A stretch of DNA of 64,000 nucleotides from Rhopalosiphum padi (lineage: Eukaryota; Arthropoda; Insecta; Hemiptera; Aphididae): the NCBI RefSeq assembly GCF_020882245.1, contig NW_026870007.1:62001-126000 (forward strand), read 5' to 3'. The notes beneath the pieces are model-generated. The model had not been told where the DNA came from. It did not search any database and worked only from the letters and a program-made list of their open reading frames with translations. Positions 35,322-46,942 of the stretch are shown here, piece after piece (position 1 is the stretch's first letter; each line of letters begins with the position of its first letter). Position numbers and translations under genes: made by a program.

Positions 35322-35553
35322 TGCTATCCAAAAAAAAAAAATAGAACTATTGCTGCTCAAAAATGGAACCTTTGCTGCCCAAAATGGAACTATTGCTGCC
35401 CAAAAAAAAAGGAACTATTGATGCCCAAAATGGAACTTGTGCTGCCAAAAAAATGGAACTATTGCTGCCTAAAATAAAAATGGTACCTTTGCTGCCCAAA
35501 ATGGAACCTTTGCTGCCCCAAAAAAAAAAAATGGAACTATTGCTGCCAAAAAA
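35322..35553 (+). repeat. Island 4 (alpha-1)
   Basis: 232 bp, matching island 2 unit for unit, at an offset of 2,831 bp. Confidence 0.92.
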
Positions 35554-36559
35554 TTAAAAACTATAGATTTCTTATTAAAAATTATAGATTTCTAAATTTC
35601 TAATTAAAAATTATAGGTTTCTAAATTTCTTATTAATAAATTATAGATTACTAAATTTCAAATTTCTAATTTCTAATTTCAAATTTCTAGTTTCTAATTT
35701 CTGAATTTCTAATTAAAAATTATAGATTTCTAATTAATAAATTATAGATTTCTAAATTTCTAATTAAAAATTATAGATTTCTAATTAATAAATTATAGAT
35801 TTCTAAATTTCTAATTAAAATTTATAGATTTCTAAATTTCTAATTAAAAATTATAGATTTCTAAATTTCTAATTAAAAATTATAGATTTCTAAATTTTTA
35901 ATTATTTAATTATAGATTTCTGAACTTCTAATTAAAAATTATAGATTACTAAATTTCAAATTTCTAATTTCTAATTAATAATTATAGATAACTAAATTTC
36001 AAATTTCTAATTTCTAATTTCAAATTTCTAATTTCTAATTTCAAATTTCTAGTTTCTACTTTCTGAATTTCTAATTAAAAATTATAGGTTTCTTAATTTC
36101 TTATTAATAAATTATAGATAACTAAATTTCAAATTTCTAATTTCTAATTTCAAATTTCTAGTTTCTAATTTCTGAACTTCTAATTAAAAATTATAGATTT
36201 CTAATTAATAAATTATAGATTTCTAAATTTCTAATTAAAAATTATAGATTTCTAAATTTCTAATTAAAAATTATAGATTTCTAATTAAAAATTATAGATT
36301 ACTAAATTTCAAATTTCCAATTTCTAATTTCAAATTTCTAGTTTCTATTTTCTGAATTTCTAATTAAAAATTAAAGGTTTCTAAATTTCTTATTAATAAA
36401 TTATAGATTTCTAAATTTTTAATTATTTAATTATAGATTTTTAAATTTCTAATTAAAAATTATAGATTACTAAATTTCAAATTTCTAATTTCTAATTTCT
36501 GAATTTCTATTTAAAAATTATAGATTTCTAAATTTCTAATTAAAAATTATAGATTTTAA
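35554..36559 (+). repeat. AT block 4, 1006-bp class
   Basis: Second member of the 1006-bp class, with the same internal order of 29-bp and heptamer segments as 32723-33728. Confidence 0.92.
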
Positions 36560-36799
36560 TGCTATCCAAAAAAAAAAAAATGGAACTATTGCTGCTCAAA
36601 AATGGAACCTTTGCTGCCCAAAATGGAACTATTGCTGCCAAAGATGGAACTATTGCTGCCAAAATGGAACTATTGCTGCCCAAAATGGAACCTTTGCTGC
36701 CCAAAAAAAAAAAAAAAAAAATGGAACTATTGCTGCCCAAAAAATAAATGGAACTATTGCTGCCCAAAAAAAAAAAATGGAACTATTGCTGCCAAAAAA
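36560..36799 (+). repeat. Island 5 (beta-1)
   Basis: 240 bp. Same units as island 3, with shorter A-tracts. Confidence 0.92.
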
Positions 36800-38149
36800 T
36801 TAAAAACTATAGATTTCTTATTAAAAATTATAGATTTCTAAATTTCTAATTAAAAATTATAGGTTTCTAAATTTCTTATTAATAAATTATAGATTACTAA
36901 ATTTCAAATTTCTAATTTCTAATTTCAAATTTCTAGTTTCTAATTTCTGAATTTCTAATTAAAAGTTATAGATTTCTAATTAATAAATTATAGATTTACA
37001 ATTTTATAATTATTAATTTATACATTTAAAATTTCTAATTAAAAATTATAGATTTTCAATTTTATAATTATTAATTTGAAGATTTTAAATTACTAATTAA
37101 AAATTATAGATATCAAATTTCTAATTTCTAATTTCAAATTTCTAGTTTCTAATTTCTGAATTTCTAATTAAAAATTATAGATTACTAAATTTCAAATTTC
37201 AAATTTCAAATTTCAAATTTCTAATTTCAAATTTCTAATCTCGAATTTCTAATTTCTAATTTCTGAATTTCTAATTAAAAACTATAGATTTCTTATTAAA
37301 AATTATAAATTTCTAAATTTCTAATTAAAAATTATAGGTTTCTAAATTTCTTATTAATAAAATATAGATTACTAAATTTCAAATTTCTAATTTCTAATTT
37401 CAAATTTCTAGTTTCTAATTTCTGAATTTCTAATTAAAAATTATAGATTTCTAATTAATAAATTATAGATTTCTAAATTTCTAATTAAAAATTATAGATT
37501 TCTAAATTTCTAATTAAAAATTATAGATTTCTAAATTTCTAATTAAAAATTATAGATTTCTAAATTTTTAATTATTTAATTATAGATTTCTGAATTTCTA
37601 ATTAAAAATTATAGATTACTAAATTTCAAATTTCTAATTTCTAATTTCAAATTTCTAGTTTCTAATTTCTGAACTTCTAATTAAAAATTATAGATTTCTA
37701 ATTAATAAATTATAGATTTCTAAATTTCTAATTAAAAATTATAGATTTCTAAATTTCTAATTAAAAATTATAGATTTCTAATTAAAAATTATAGATTTCT
37801 TATTAAAAATTATAGATTTCTAATTAAAAATTATAGATTACTAAATTTCAAATTTCTAATTTCTAATTTCAAATTTCTAGTTTCTATTTTCTGAATTTCT
37901 AATTAAAAATTATAGATTTCTAATAAATAAATTATAGATTTTCAATTTTATAATTAAAAATTAAAGGTTTCTAAATTTCTTATTAATAAATTATAGATTT
38001 CTAAATTTTTAATTATTTAATTATAGATTTTTAAATTTCTAATTAAAAATTATAGATTACTAAATTTCAAATTTCTAATTTCTAATTTCTGAATTTCTAT
38101 TTAAAAATTATAGATTTCTAAATTTCTAATTAAAAATTATAGATTTTAA
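36800..38149 (+). repeat. AT block 5, 1350-bp class
   Basis: Third member of the 1350-bp class, with GATATC at 37109 and CTCGAA at 37240, both 2,828 bp from those of block 3. Confidence 0.93.
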
Positions 38150-38501
38150 TGCTATCCAAAAAAAAAAAATAGAACTATTGCTGCTCAAAAATGGAACCTT
38201 TGCTGCCCAAAATGGAACTATTGCTGCCCAAAAAAAAAGGAACTATTGATGCCCAAAATGGAACTTGTGCTGCCAAAAAAATGGAACTATTGCTGCCTAA
38301 AATAAAAATGGTACCTTTGCTGCCCAAAATGGAACCTTTGCTGCCCCAAAAAAAAAATTGAACTATTGCTGCCAAAAATGGAACTATTGCTGCCCAAAAT
38401 GGAACCTTTGCTGCCCAAAAAAATAAATGGAACTATTGCTGCCCAAAATGGAACCTTTGCTGCCCAAAAAAAAAAAAAATGGAACTATTGCTGCCAAAAA
38501 A
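38150..38501 (+). repeat. Island 6 (alpha-1 long)
   Basis: 352 bp. Alpha-1 markers plus added units after the GGTACC part: a TTGAACTATT unit, a CTAT and CCTT pair, and a CAAAAAAATAAATGG linker. Same length as island 8. Confidence 0.92.
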
Positions 38502-39456
38502 TTAAAAACTATAGATTTCTTATTAAAAATTATAGATTTCTAAATTTCTAATTAAAATTTATAGGTTTCTTAATTTCTTATTAATAAATTATAGATTACT
38601 AAATTTCAAATTTCTAATTTCTAATTTCAAATTTCTAGTTTCTAATTTCTGAATTTCTAATTAAAAATTATAGATTTCTAATTAATAAATTATAGATTTC
38701 TAAATTTCTAATTAAAATTTATAGATTTCTAAATTTCTAATTAAAAATTATAGATTTCTAAATTTCTAATTAAAAATTATAGATTTCTAAATTTTTAATT
38801 ATTTAATTATAGATTTCTGAATTTCTAATTAAAAATTATAGATTACTAAATTTCAAATTTCTAATTTCTAATTAATAATTATAGATAACTAAATTTCAAA
38901 TTTCTAATTTCTAATTTCAAATTTCTAATTTCTAATTTCAAATTTCTAGTTTCTACTTTCTGAATTTCTAATTAAAAATTATAGGTTTCTTAATTTCTTA
39001 TTAATAAATTATAGATAACTAAATTTCAAATTTCTAATTTCTAATTTCAAATTTCTAGTTTCTAATTTCTGAACTTCTAATTAAAAATTATAGATTTCTA
39101 ATTAATAAATTATAGATTTCTAAATTTCTAATTAAAAATTATAGATTTCTAAATTTCTAATTAAAAATTATAGATTTCTAATTAAAAATTATAGATTACT
39201 AAATTTCAAATTTCCAATTTCTAATTTCAAATTTCTAGTTTCTATTTTCTGAATTTCTAATTAAAAATTAAAGGTTTCTAAATTTCTTATTAATAAATTA
39301 TAGATTTCTAAATTTTTAATTATTTAATTATAGATTTTTAAATTTCTAATTAAAAATTATAGATTACTAAATTTCAAATTTCTAATTTCTAATTTCTGAA
39401 TTTCTATTTAAAAATTATAGATTTCTAAATTTCTAATTAAAAATTATAGATTTTAA
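38502..39456 (+). repeat. AT block 6, 955 bp
   Basis: Resembles the 1006-bp class but is shorter, and has ATTAAAATTTATAGG near its start. Its relative at 40729 is 36 bp shorter by two identifiable deletions (14 and 22 bp). Confidence 0.9.
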
Positions 39457-39698
39457 TGCTATCCAAAAAAAAAAAAATGGAACTATTGCTGCTCAAAAAT
39501 GGAACCTTTGCTGCCCAAAATGGAACTATTGCTGCCAAAGATGGAACTATTGCTGCCAAAATGGAACTATTGCTGCCCAAAATGGAACCTTTGCTGCCCA
39601 AAAAAAAAAAAAAAAAAAAATGGAACTATTGCTGCCCAAAAAATAAATGGAACTATTGCTGCCCAAAAAAAAAAAATGGAACTATTGCTGCCAAAAAA
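39457..39698 (+). repeat. Island 7 (beta-1)
   Basis: 242 bp with the AAAGATGG marker. Its exit junction reads TTAAAAACTAGATTTC, lacking two bases found at all other island exits. Confidence 0.92.
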
Positions 39699-40376
39699 TT
39701 AAAAACTAGATTTCTTATTAAAAATTATAGATTTCTAAATTTCTAATTAAAAATTATAGGTTTCTAAATTTCTTATTAATAAATTATAGATTACTAAATT
39801 TCAAATTTTTAATTTCTAATTTCAAATTTCTAGTTTCTATTTTCTGAATTTCTAATTAAAAATTATAGATTTCTAAATTTCTAATTAAAAATTATAGGTT
39901 TCTAAATTTCTTATTAATAAATTATAGATTTCTAAATTTTTAATTATTTAATTATAGATTTCTAAATTTCTAATTAAAAATTATAGATTTCTAAATTTCT
40001 AATTAAAAATTATAGATTTCTAATTAAAAATTATAGATTTCTTATTAAAAATTATAGATTTCTAATTAAAAATTATAGATTACTAAATTTCAAATTTCTA
40101 ATTTCTAATTTCAAATTTCTAGTTTCTATTTTCTGAATTTCTAATTAAAAATTATAGATTTCTAATAAATAAATTATAGATTTTCAATTTTATAATTAAA
40201 AATTAAAGGTTTCTAAATTTCTTATTAATAAATTATAGATTTCTAAATTTTTAATTATTTAATTATAGATTTTTAAATTTCTAATTAAAAATTATAGATT
40301 ACTAAATTTCAAATTTCTAATTTCTATTTAAAAATTATAGATTTCTAAATTTCTAATTAAAAATTATAGATTTTAA
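39699..40376 (+). repeat. AT block 7, 678 bp
   Basis: Opens with the two-base-shorter junction. Near its end it lacks the usual TTTCTGAATTTC before TATTTAAAAATTATAG, so the closing segment is shortened compared with other blocks. Confidence 0.9.
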
Positions 40377-40728
40377 TGCTATCCAAAAAAAAAAAATAGA
40401 ACTATTGCTGCTCAAAAATGGAACCTTTGCTGCCCAAAATGGAACTATTGCTGCCCAAAAAAAAAGGAACTATTGATGCCCAAAATGGAACTTGTGCTGC
40501 CAAAAAAATGGAACTATTGCTGCCTAAAATAAAAATGGTACCTTTGCTGCCCAAAATGGAACCTTTGCTGCCCCAAAAAAAAAATTGAACTATTGCTGCC
40601 AAAAATGGAACTATTGCTGCCCAAAATGGAACCTTTGCTGCCCAAAAAAATAAATGGAACTATTGCTGCCCAAAATGGAACCTTTGCTGCCCAAAAAAAA
40701 AAAAAATGGAACTATTGCTGCCAAAAAA
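40377..40728 (+). repeat. Island 8 (alpha-1 long)
   Basis: 352 bp, the same unit order as island 6. Confidence 0.92.
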
Positions 40729-41647
40729 TTAAAAACTATAGATTTCTTATTAAAAATTATAGATTTCTAAATTTCTAATTAAAATTTATAGGTTTCTTAA
40801 TTTCTTATTAATAAATTATAGATTACTAAATTTCAAATTTCTAATTTCTAATTTCAAATTTCTAGTTTCTAATTTCTGAATTTCTAATTAAAAATTATAG
40901 ATTTCTAATTAATAAATTATAGATTTCTAAATTTCTAATTAAAATTTATAGATTTCTAAATTTCTAATTAAAAATTATAGATTTCTAAATTTCTAATTAA
41001 AAATTATAGATTTCTAAATTTTTAATTATTTAATTATAGATTTCTGAATTTCTAATTAAAAATTATAGATTACTAAATTTCAAATTTCTAATTTCTAATT
41101 AATAATTATAGATAACTAAATTTCAAATTTCTAATTTCTAATTTCTAATTTCAAATTTCTAGTTTCTACTTTCTGAATTTCTAATTAAAAATTATAGGTT
41201 TCTTAATTTCTTATTAATAAATTATAGATAACTAAATTTCAAATTTCTAATTTCTAATTTCAAATTTCTAGTTTCTAATTTCTGAACTTCTAATTAAAAA
41301 TTATAGATTTCTAATTAATAAATTATAGATTTCTAAATTTCTAATTAAAAATTATAGATTTCTAAATTTCTAATTAAAAATTATAGATTTCTAATTAAAA
41401 ATTATAGATTACTAAATTTCAAATTTCCAATTTCTAATTTCAAATTTCTAATTAAAAATTAAAGGTTTCTAAATTTCTTATTAATAAATTATAGATTTCT
41501 AAATTTTTAATTATTTAATTATAGATTTTTAAATTTCTAATTAAAAATTATAGATTACTAAATTTCAAATTTCTAATTTATAATTTCTGAATTTCTATTT
41601 AAAAATTATAGATTTCTAAATTTCTAATTAAAAATTATAGATTTTAA
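40729..41647 (+). repeat. AT block 8, 919 bp
   Basis: Block 6 minus exactly two heptamers (14 bp, near 41130) and a 22-bp piece (near 41450); 955 minus 36 gives 919. A TAATTTATAATTTC variant lies near 41575. Confidence 0.9.
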
Positions 41648-41888
41648 TGCTATCCAAAAAAAAAAAAATGGAACTATTGCTGCTCAAAAATGGAACCTTT
41701 GCTGCCCAAAATGGAACTATTGCTGCCAAAGATGGAACTATTGCTGCCAAAATGGAACTATTGCTGCCCAAAATGGAACCTTTGCTGCCCAAAAAAAAAA
41801 AAAAAAAAAATGGAACTATTGCTGCCCAAAAAATAAATGGAACTATTGCTGCCCAAAAAAAAAAAATGGAACTATTGCTGCCAAAAAA
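41648..41888 (+). repeat. Island 9 (beta-1)
   Basis: 241 bp with the AAAGATGG marker and the A-tract plus CAAAAAATAAATGG end. Confidence 0.92.
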
Positions 41889-43828
41889 TTAAAAACTATA
41901 GATTTCTTATTAAAAATTATAGATTTCTAAATTTCTAATTAAAAATTATAGGTTTCTAAATTTCTTATTAATAAATTATAGATTACTAAATTTCAAATTT
42001 CTAATTTCTAATTTCAAATTTCTAGTTTCTAATTTCTGAATTTCTAATTAAAAATTATAGATTTCTAATTAATAAATTATAGATTTCTAAATTTCTAATT
42101 AAAAATTATAGATTTCTTAATTTTTAATTATTTAATTATAGATTTCTGAATTTCTAATTAAAAATTATAGATTACTAAATTTCAAATTTCTAATTTCTAA
42201 TTAATAATTATAGATAACTAAATTTCAAATTTCTAATTTCTAATTTCAGATTTCTAATTTCTAATTTCTAATTTCAAATTTCTAGTTTCTATTTTCTGAA
42301 TTTCTAATTAAAAATTATAGATTTCTAATAAATAAATTATAGATTTTCAATTTTATAATTAAAAATTATAGGTTTCTAAATTTCTTTATATTAAATTATA
42401 GATTTCTAAATTTTTAATTATTTAATTATAGATTTTTAAATTTCTAATTAAAAATTTTAGATTACTAAATTTCAAATTTCTAATTTCAAATTTCTAATTT
42501 CTAATTTCTAATTTCAAATTTCTAGTTTCTATTTTCTGAATTTCTAATTAAAAATTATAGATTTCTAAATTTCTAATTAAAAATTATAGGTTTCTAAATT
42601 TCTTATTAATAAATTATAGATTTCTAAATTTTTAATTATTTAATTATAGATTTTTAAATTTCTAATTTAAAATTATAGATAACAAAATTTCAAATTTCTA
42701 ATTTCTAATTTAAAATTTCTAGTTTCTAATTTCTGAATTTCTAATTAAAAGTTATAGATTTCTAATTAATAAATTATAGATTTACAATTTTATAATTATT
42801 AATTTATACATTTAAAATTTCTAATTAAAAATTATAGATTTTCAATTTTATAATTATTAATTTGTAGATTTTAAATTACTAATTAAAAATTATAGATATC
42901 AAATTTCTAATTTCTAATTTCAAATTTCTAGTTTCTAATTTCTGAATTTCTAATTAAAAATTATAGATTTCTTATTAAAAATTATAAATTTCTAAATTTC
43001 TAATTAAAAATTATAGGTTTCTAAATTTCTTATTAATAAAATATAGATTACTAAATTTCAAATTTCTAATTTCTAATTTCAAATTTCTAGTTTCTAATTT
43101 CTGAATTTCTAATTAAAAATTATAGATTTCTAATTAATAAATTATAGATTTCTAAATTTCTAATTAAAAATTATAGATTTCTAAATTTCTAATTAAAAAT
43201 TATAGATTTCTAAATTTCTAATTAAAAATTATAGATTTCTAAATTTTTAATTATTTAATTATAGATTTCTGAATTTCTAATTAAAAATTATAGATTACTA
43301 AATTTCAAATTTCTAATTTCTAATTTCAAATTTCTAGTTTCTAATTTCTGAACTTCTAATTAAAAATTATAGATTTCTAATTAATAAATTATAGATTTCT
43401 AAATTTCTAATTAAAAATTATAGATTTCTAAATTTCTAATTAAAAATTATAGATTTCTAATTAAAAATTATAGATTTCTTATTAAAAATTATAGATTTCT
43501 AATTAAAAATTATAGATTACTAAATTTCAAATTTCTAATTTCTAATTTCAAATTTCTAGTTTCTATTTTCTGAATTTCTAATTAAAAATTATAGATTTCT
43601 AATAAATAAATTATAGATTTTCAATTTTATAATTAAAAATTAAAGGTTTCTAAATTTCTTATTAATAAATTATAGATTTCTAAATTTTTAATTATTTAAT
43701 TATAGATTTTTAAATTTCTAATTAAAAATTATAGATTACTAAATTTCAAATTTCTAATTTCTAATTTCTGAATTTCTATTTAAAAATTATAGATTTCTAA
43801 ATTTCTAATTAAAAATTATAGATTTTAA
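41889..43828 (+). repeat. AT block 9, 1940 bp (longest complete AT block)
   Basis: Its first part follows the same order as 45153, 46943 and 62590, with GATTTCTTAATTTTTAATTA early, TTTCAGATTTC, and CTTTATATTAAATTATAG. It holds GATATC at 42895, then joins a long run of 29-bp units. The CTCGAA heptamer segment expected after GATATC is missing, which looks like an internal deletion near 42965. Confidence 0.9.
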
Positions 43829-44169
43829 TGCTATCCAAAAAAAAAAAATGGAACTATTGCTGCTCAAAAATGGAACCTTTGCTGCCCAAAATGGAACTAT
43901 TGCTGCCCAAAAAAAAAAAAGGAACTATTGATGCCCAAAATGGAACTTGTGCTGCCAAAAAAATGGAACTATTGCTGCCCAAAATAAAAATGGTACCTTT
44001 GCTGCCCAAAATGGAACCTTTGCTGCCCCAAAAAAAAAATTGAACTATTGCTGCCAAAAATGGAACTATTGCTGCCCAAAATGGAACCTTTGCTGCCCAA
44101 AAAAAAAAAAAAAAAAAAAATGGAACTATTGCTGCCCAAAAAATAAATGGAACTATTGCTGCCAAAAAA
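43829..44169 (+). repeat. Island 10 (alpha/beta hybrid)
   Basis: 341 bp. First half is alpha-2 (TGGAACTATT first unit, GCTGCCCAAAATAAAAATGG, GGTACC). The end has a beta-like A-tract of about 21 bases and a CCCAAAAAATAAATGG linker, but stops one unit earlier than beta islands. Confidence 0.9.
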
Positions 44170-45066
44170 TTAAAAACTATAGATTTCTTATTAAAAATTA
44201 TAGATTTCTAAATTTCTAATTAAAAATTATAGGTTTCTAAATTTCTTATTAATAAATTATAGATTACTAAATTTCAAATTTCTAATTTCTAATTTCAAAT
44301 TTCTAGTTTCTAATTTCTGAATTTCTAATTAAAAATTATAGATTTCTAATTAATAAATTATAGATTTCTAAATTTCTAATTAAAAATTATAGATTTCTAA
44401 ATTTTTAATTATTTAATTATAGATTTCTGAATTTCTAATTAAAAATTATAGATTACTAAATTTCAAATTTCTAATTTCTAATTAATAATTATAGATAACT
44501 AAATTTCAAATTTCTAATTTCTAATTTCAAATTTCTAATTTCTAATTTCAAATTTCTAGTTTCTACTTTCTGAATTTCTAATTAAAAATTATAGGTTTCT
44601 TAATTTCTTATTAATAAATTATAGATAACTAAATTTCAAATTTCTAATTTCTAATTTCAAATTTCTAGTTTCTAATTTCTGAACTTCTAATTAAAAATTA
44701 TAGATTTCTAATTAATAAATTATAGATTTCTAAATTTCTAATTAAAAATTATAGATTTCTAAATTTCTAATTAAAAATTATAGATTTCTAATTAAAAATT
44801 ATAGATTACTAAATTTCAAATTTCCAATTTCTAATTTCAAATTTCTAGTTTCTATTTTCTGAATTTCTAATTAAAAATTAAAGGTTTCTAAATTTCTTAT
44901 TAATAAATTATAGATTTCTAAATTTTTAATTATTTAATTATAGATTTTTAAATTTCTAATTAAAAATTATAGATTACTAAATTTCAAATTTCTAATTTCT
45001 AATTTCTGAATTTCTATTTAAAAATTATAGATTTCTAAATTTCTAATTAAAAATTATAGATTTTAA
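44170..45066 (+). repeat. AT block 10, 897 bp
   Basis: Follows the 955/1006-bp order, with one fewer 29-bp stretch near its start. Confidence 0.9.
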
Positions 45067-45152
45067 TGCTATCCAAAAAAAAAAAAATGGAACTATTGCT
45101 GCTCAAAAATGGAACCTTTGCTGCCCAAAATGGAACTATTGCTGCCAAAAAA
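45067..45152 (+). repeat. Island 11 (minimal, 86 bp)
   Basis: Only TGCTATCC plus A-tract and three units (CTAT with GCTGCTC, CCTT, CTAT) before the exit junction. This is the shortest island form, also seen at 46857. Confidence 0.93.
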
Positions 45153-46856
45153 TTAAAAACTATAGATTTCTTATTAAAAATTATAGATTTCTAAATTTCT
45201 AATTAAAAATTATAGGTTTCTAAATTTCTTATTAATAAATTATAGATTACTAAATTTCAAATTTCTAATTTCTAATTTCAAATTTCTAGTTTCTAATTTC
45301 TGAATTTCTAATTAAAAATTATAGATTTCTAATTAATAAATTATAGATTTCTAAATTTCTAATTAAAAATTATAGATTTCTTAATTTTTAATTATTTAAT
45401 TATAGATTTCTGAATTTCTAATTAAAAATTATAGATTACTAAATTTCAAATTTCTAATTTCTAATTAATAATTATAGATAACTAAATTTCAAATTTCTAA
45501 TTTCTAATTTCAGATTTCTAATTTCTAATTTCTAATTTCAAATTTCTAGTTTCTATTTTCTGAATTTCTAATTAAAAATTATAGATTTCTAATAAATAAA
45601 TTATAGATTTTCAATTTTATAATTAAAAATTATAGGTTTCTAAATTTCTTTATATTAAATTATAGATTTCTAAATTTTTAATTATTTAATTATAGATTTT
45701 TAAATTTCTAATTAAAAATTTTAGATTACTAAATTTCAAATTTCTAATTTCTAATTTCTAATTTCAAATTTCTAGTTTCTATTTTCTGAATTTCTAATTA
45801 AAAATTATAGATTTCTAAATTTCTAATTAAAAATTATAGGTTTCTAAATTTCTTATTAATAAATTATAGATTTCTAAATTTTTAATTATTTAATTATAGA
45901 TTTTTAAATTTATAATTTAAAATTATAGATAACAAAATTTCAAATTTCTAATTTCTAATTTAAAATTTCTAGTTTCTAATTTCTGAATTTCTAATTAAAA
46001 GTTATAGATTTCTAATTAATAAATTATAGATTTACAATTTTATAATTATTAATTTATACATTTAAAATTTCTAATTAAAAATTATAGATTTTCAATTTTA
46101 TAATTATTAATTTGTAGATTTTAAATTACTAATTAAAAATTATAGATATCAAATTTCTAATTTCTAATTTCAAATTTCTAGTTTCTAATTTCTGAATTTC
46201 TAATTAAAAATTATAGATTACTAAATTTCAAATTTCAAATTTCTAATTTCAAATTTCTAATCTCGAATTTCTAATTTCTAATTTCTGAATTTCTAATTAA
46301 AAACTATAGATTTCTTATTAAAAATTATAAATTTCTAAATTTCTAATTAAAAATTATAGGTTTCTAAATTTCTTATTAATAAAATATAGATTACTAAATT
46401 TCAAATTTCTAATTTCTAATTTCAAATTTCTAGTTTCTAATTTCTGAATTTCTAATTAAAAATTATAGATTTCTAATTAATAAATTATAGATTTCTAAAT
46501 TTCTAATTAAAAATTATAGTTTTCTAATTAAAAATTATAGATTTCTTATTAAAAATTATAGATTTCTAATTAAAAATTATAGATTACTAAATTTCAAATT
46601 TCTAATTTCTAATTTCAAATTTCTAGTTTCTATTTTCTGAATTTCTAATTAAAAATTATAGATTTCTAATTAATAAATTATAGATTTCTAAATTTCTAAT
46701 TAAAAATTATAGATTTCTAAATTTCTAATTAAAAATTATAGATTTCTAATTAAAAATTATAGATTACTAAATTTCAAATTTCTAATTTCTAATTTCTGAA
46801 TTTCTATTTAAAAATTATAGATTTCTAAATTTCTAATTAAAAATTATAGATTTTAA
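45153..46856 (+). repeat. AT block 11, 1704 bp
   Basis: GATATC at 46145 and CTCGAA at 46262. Matches block 12 at an offset of 1,790 bp until about 46670, where the 3' parts differ. Confidence 0.9.
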
Positions 46857-46942
46857 TGCTATCCAAAAAAAAAAAAATGGAACTATTGCTGCTCAAAAAT
46901 GGAACCTTTGCTGCCCAAAATGGAACTATTGCTGCCAAAAAA
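46857..46942 (+). repeat. Island 12 (minimal, 86 bp)
   Basis: Same three-unit form and length as island 11. Confidence 0.93.

Larger units (their letters stand above)
33972..36799 (+). repeat. 2,831-bp higher-order repeat, copy 2 (2,828 bp)
   Basis: Same four-part order as 31141-33971; the 3-bp difference lies in beta-island A-tract lengths (243 against 240 bp). Confidence 0.92.
36800..39698 (+). repeat. 2,831-bp higher-order repeat, copy 3 (modified, 2,899 bp)
   Basis: Begins as copies 1 and 2, but its alpha island is the longer 352-bp form and its second AT block is 955 bp instead of 1006. It overlaps the start of the 2,227-bp duplication, so it is a junction between two higher-order arrangements. 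Confidence 0.85.
38150..39698 (+). repeat. 2,227-bp period duplication, shared part of copy 1
   Basis: Long alpha-1 island, AT block and beta-1 island recur at 40377-41888. The island starts are 2,227 bp apart (38150 and 40377), and the two alpha islands are the same length. Confidence 0.87.
40377..41888 (+). repeat. 2,227-bp period duplication, copy 2
   Basis: Matches 38150-39698 apart from the 36-bp loss in its AT block and a one-base difference in the beta island. Confidence 0.87.
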
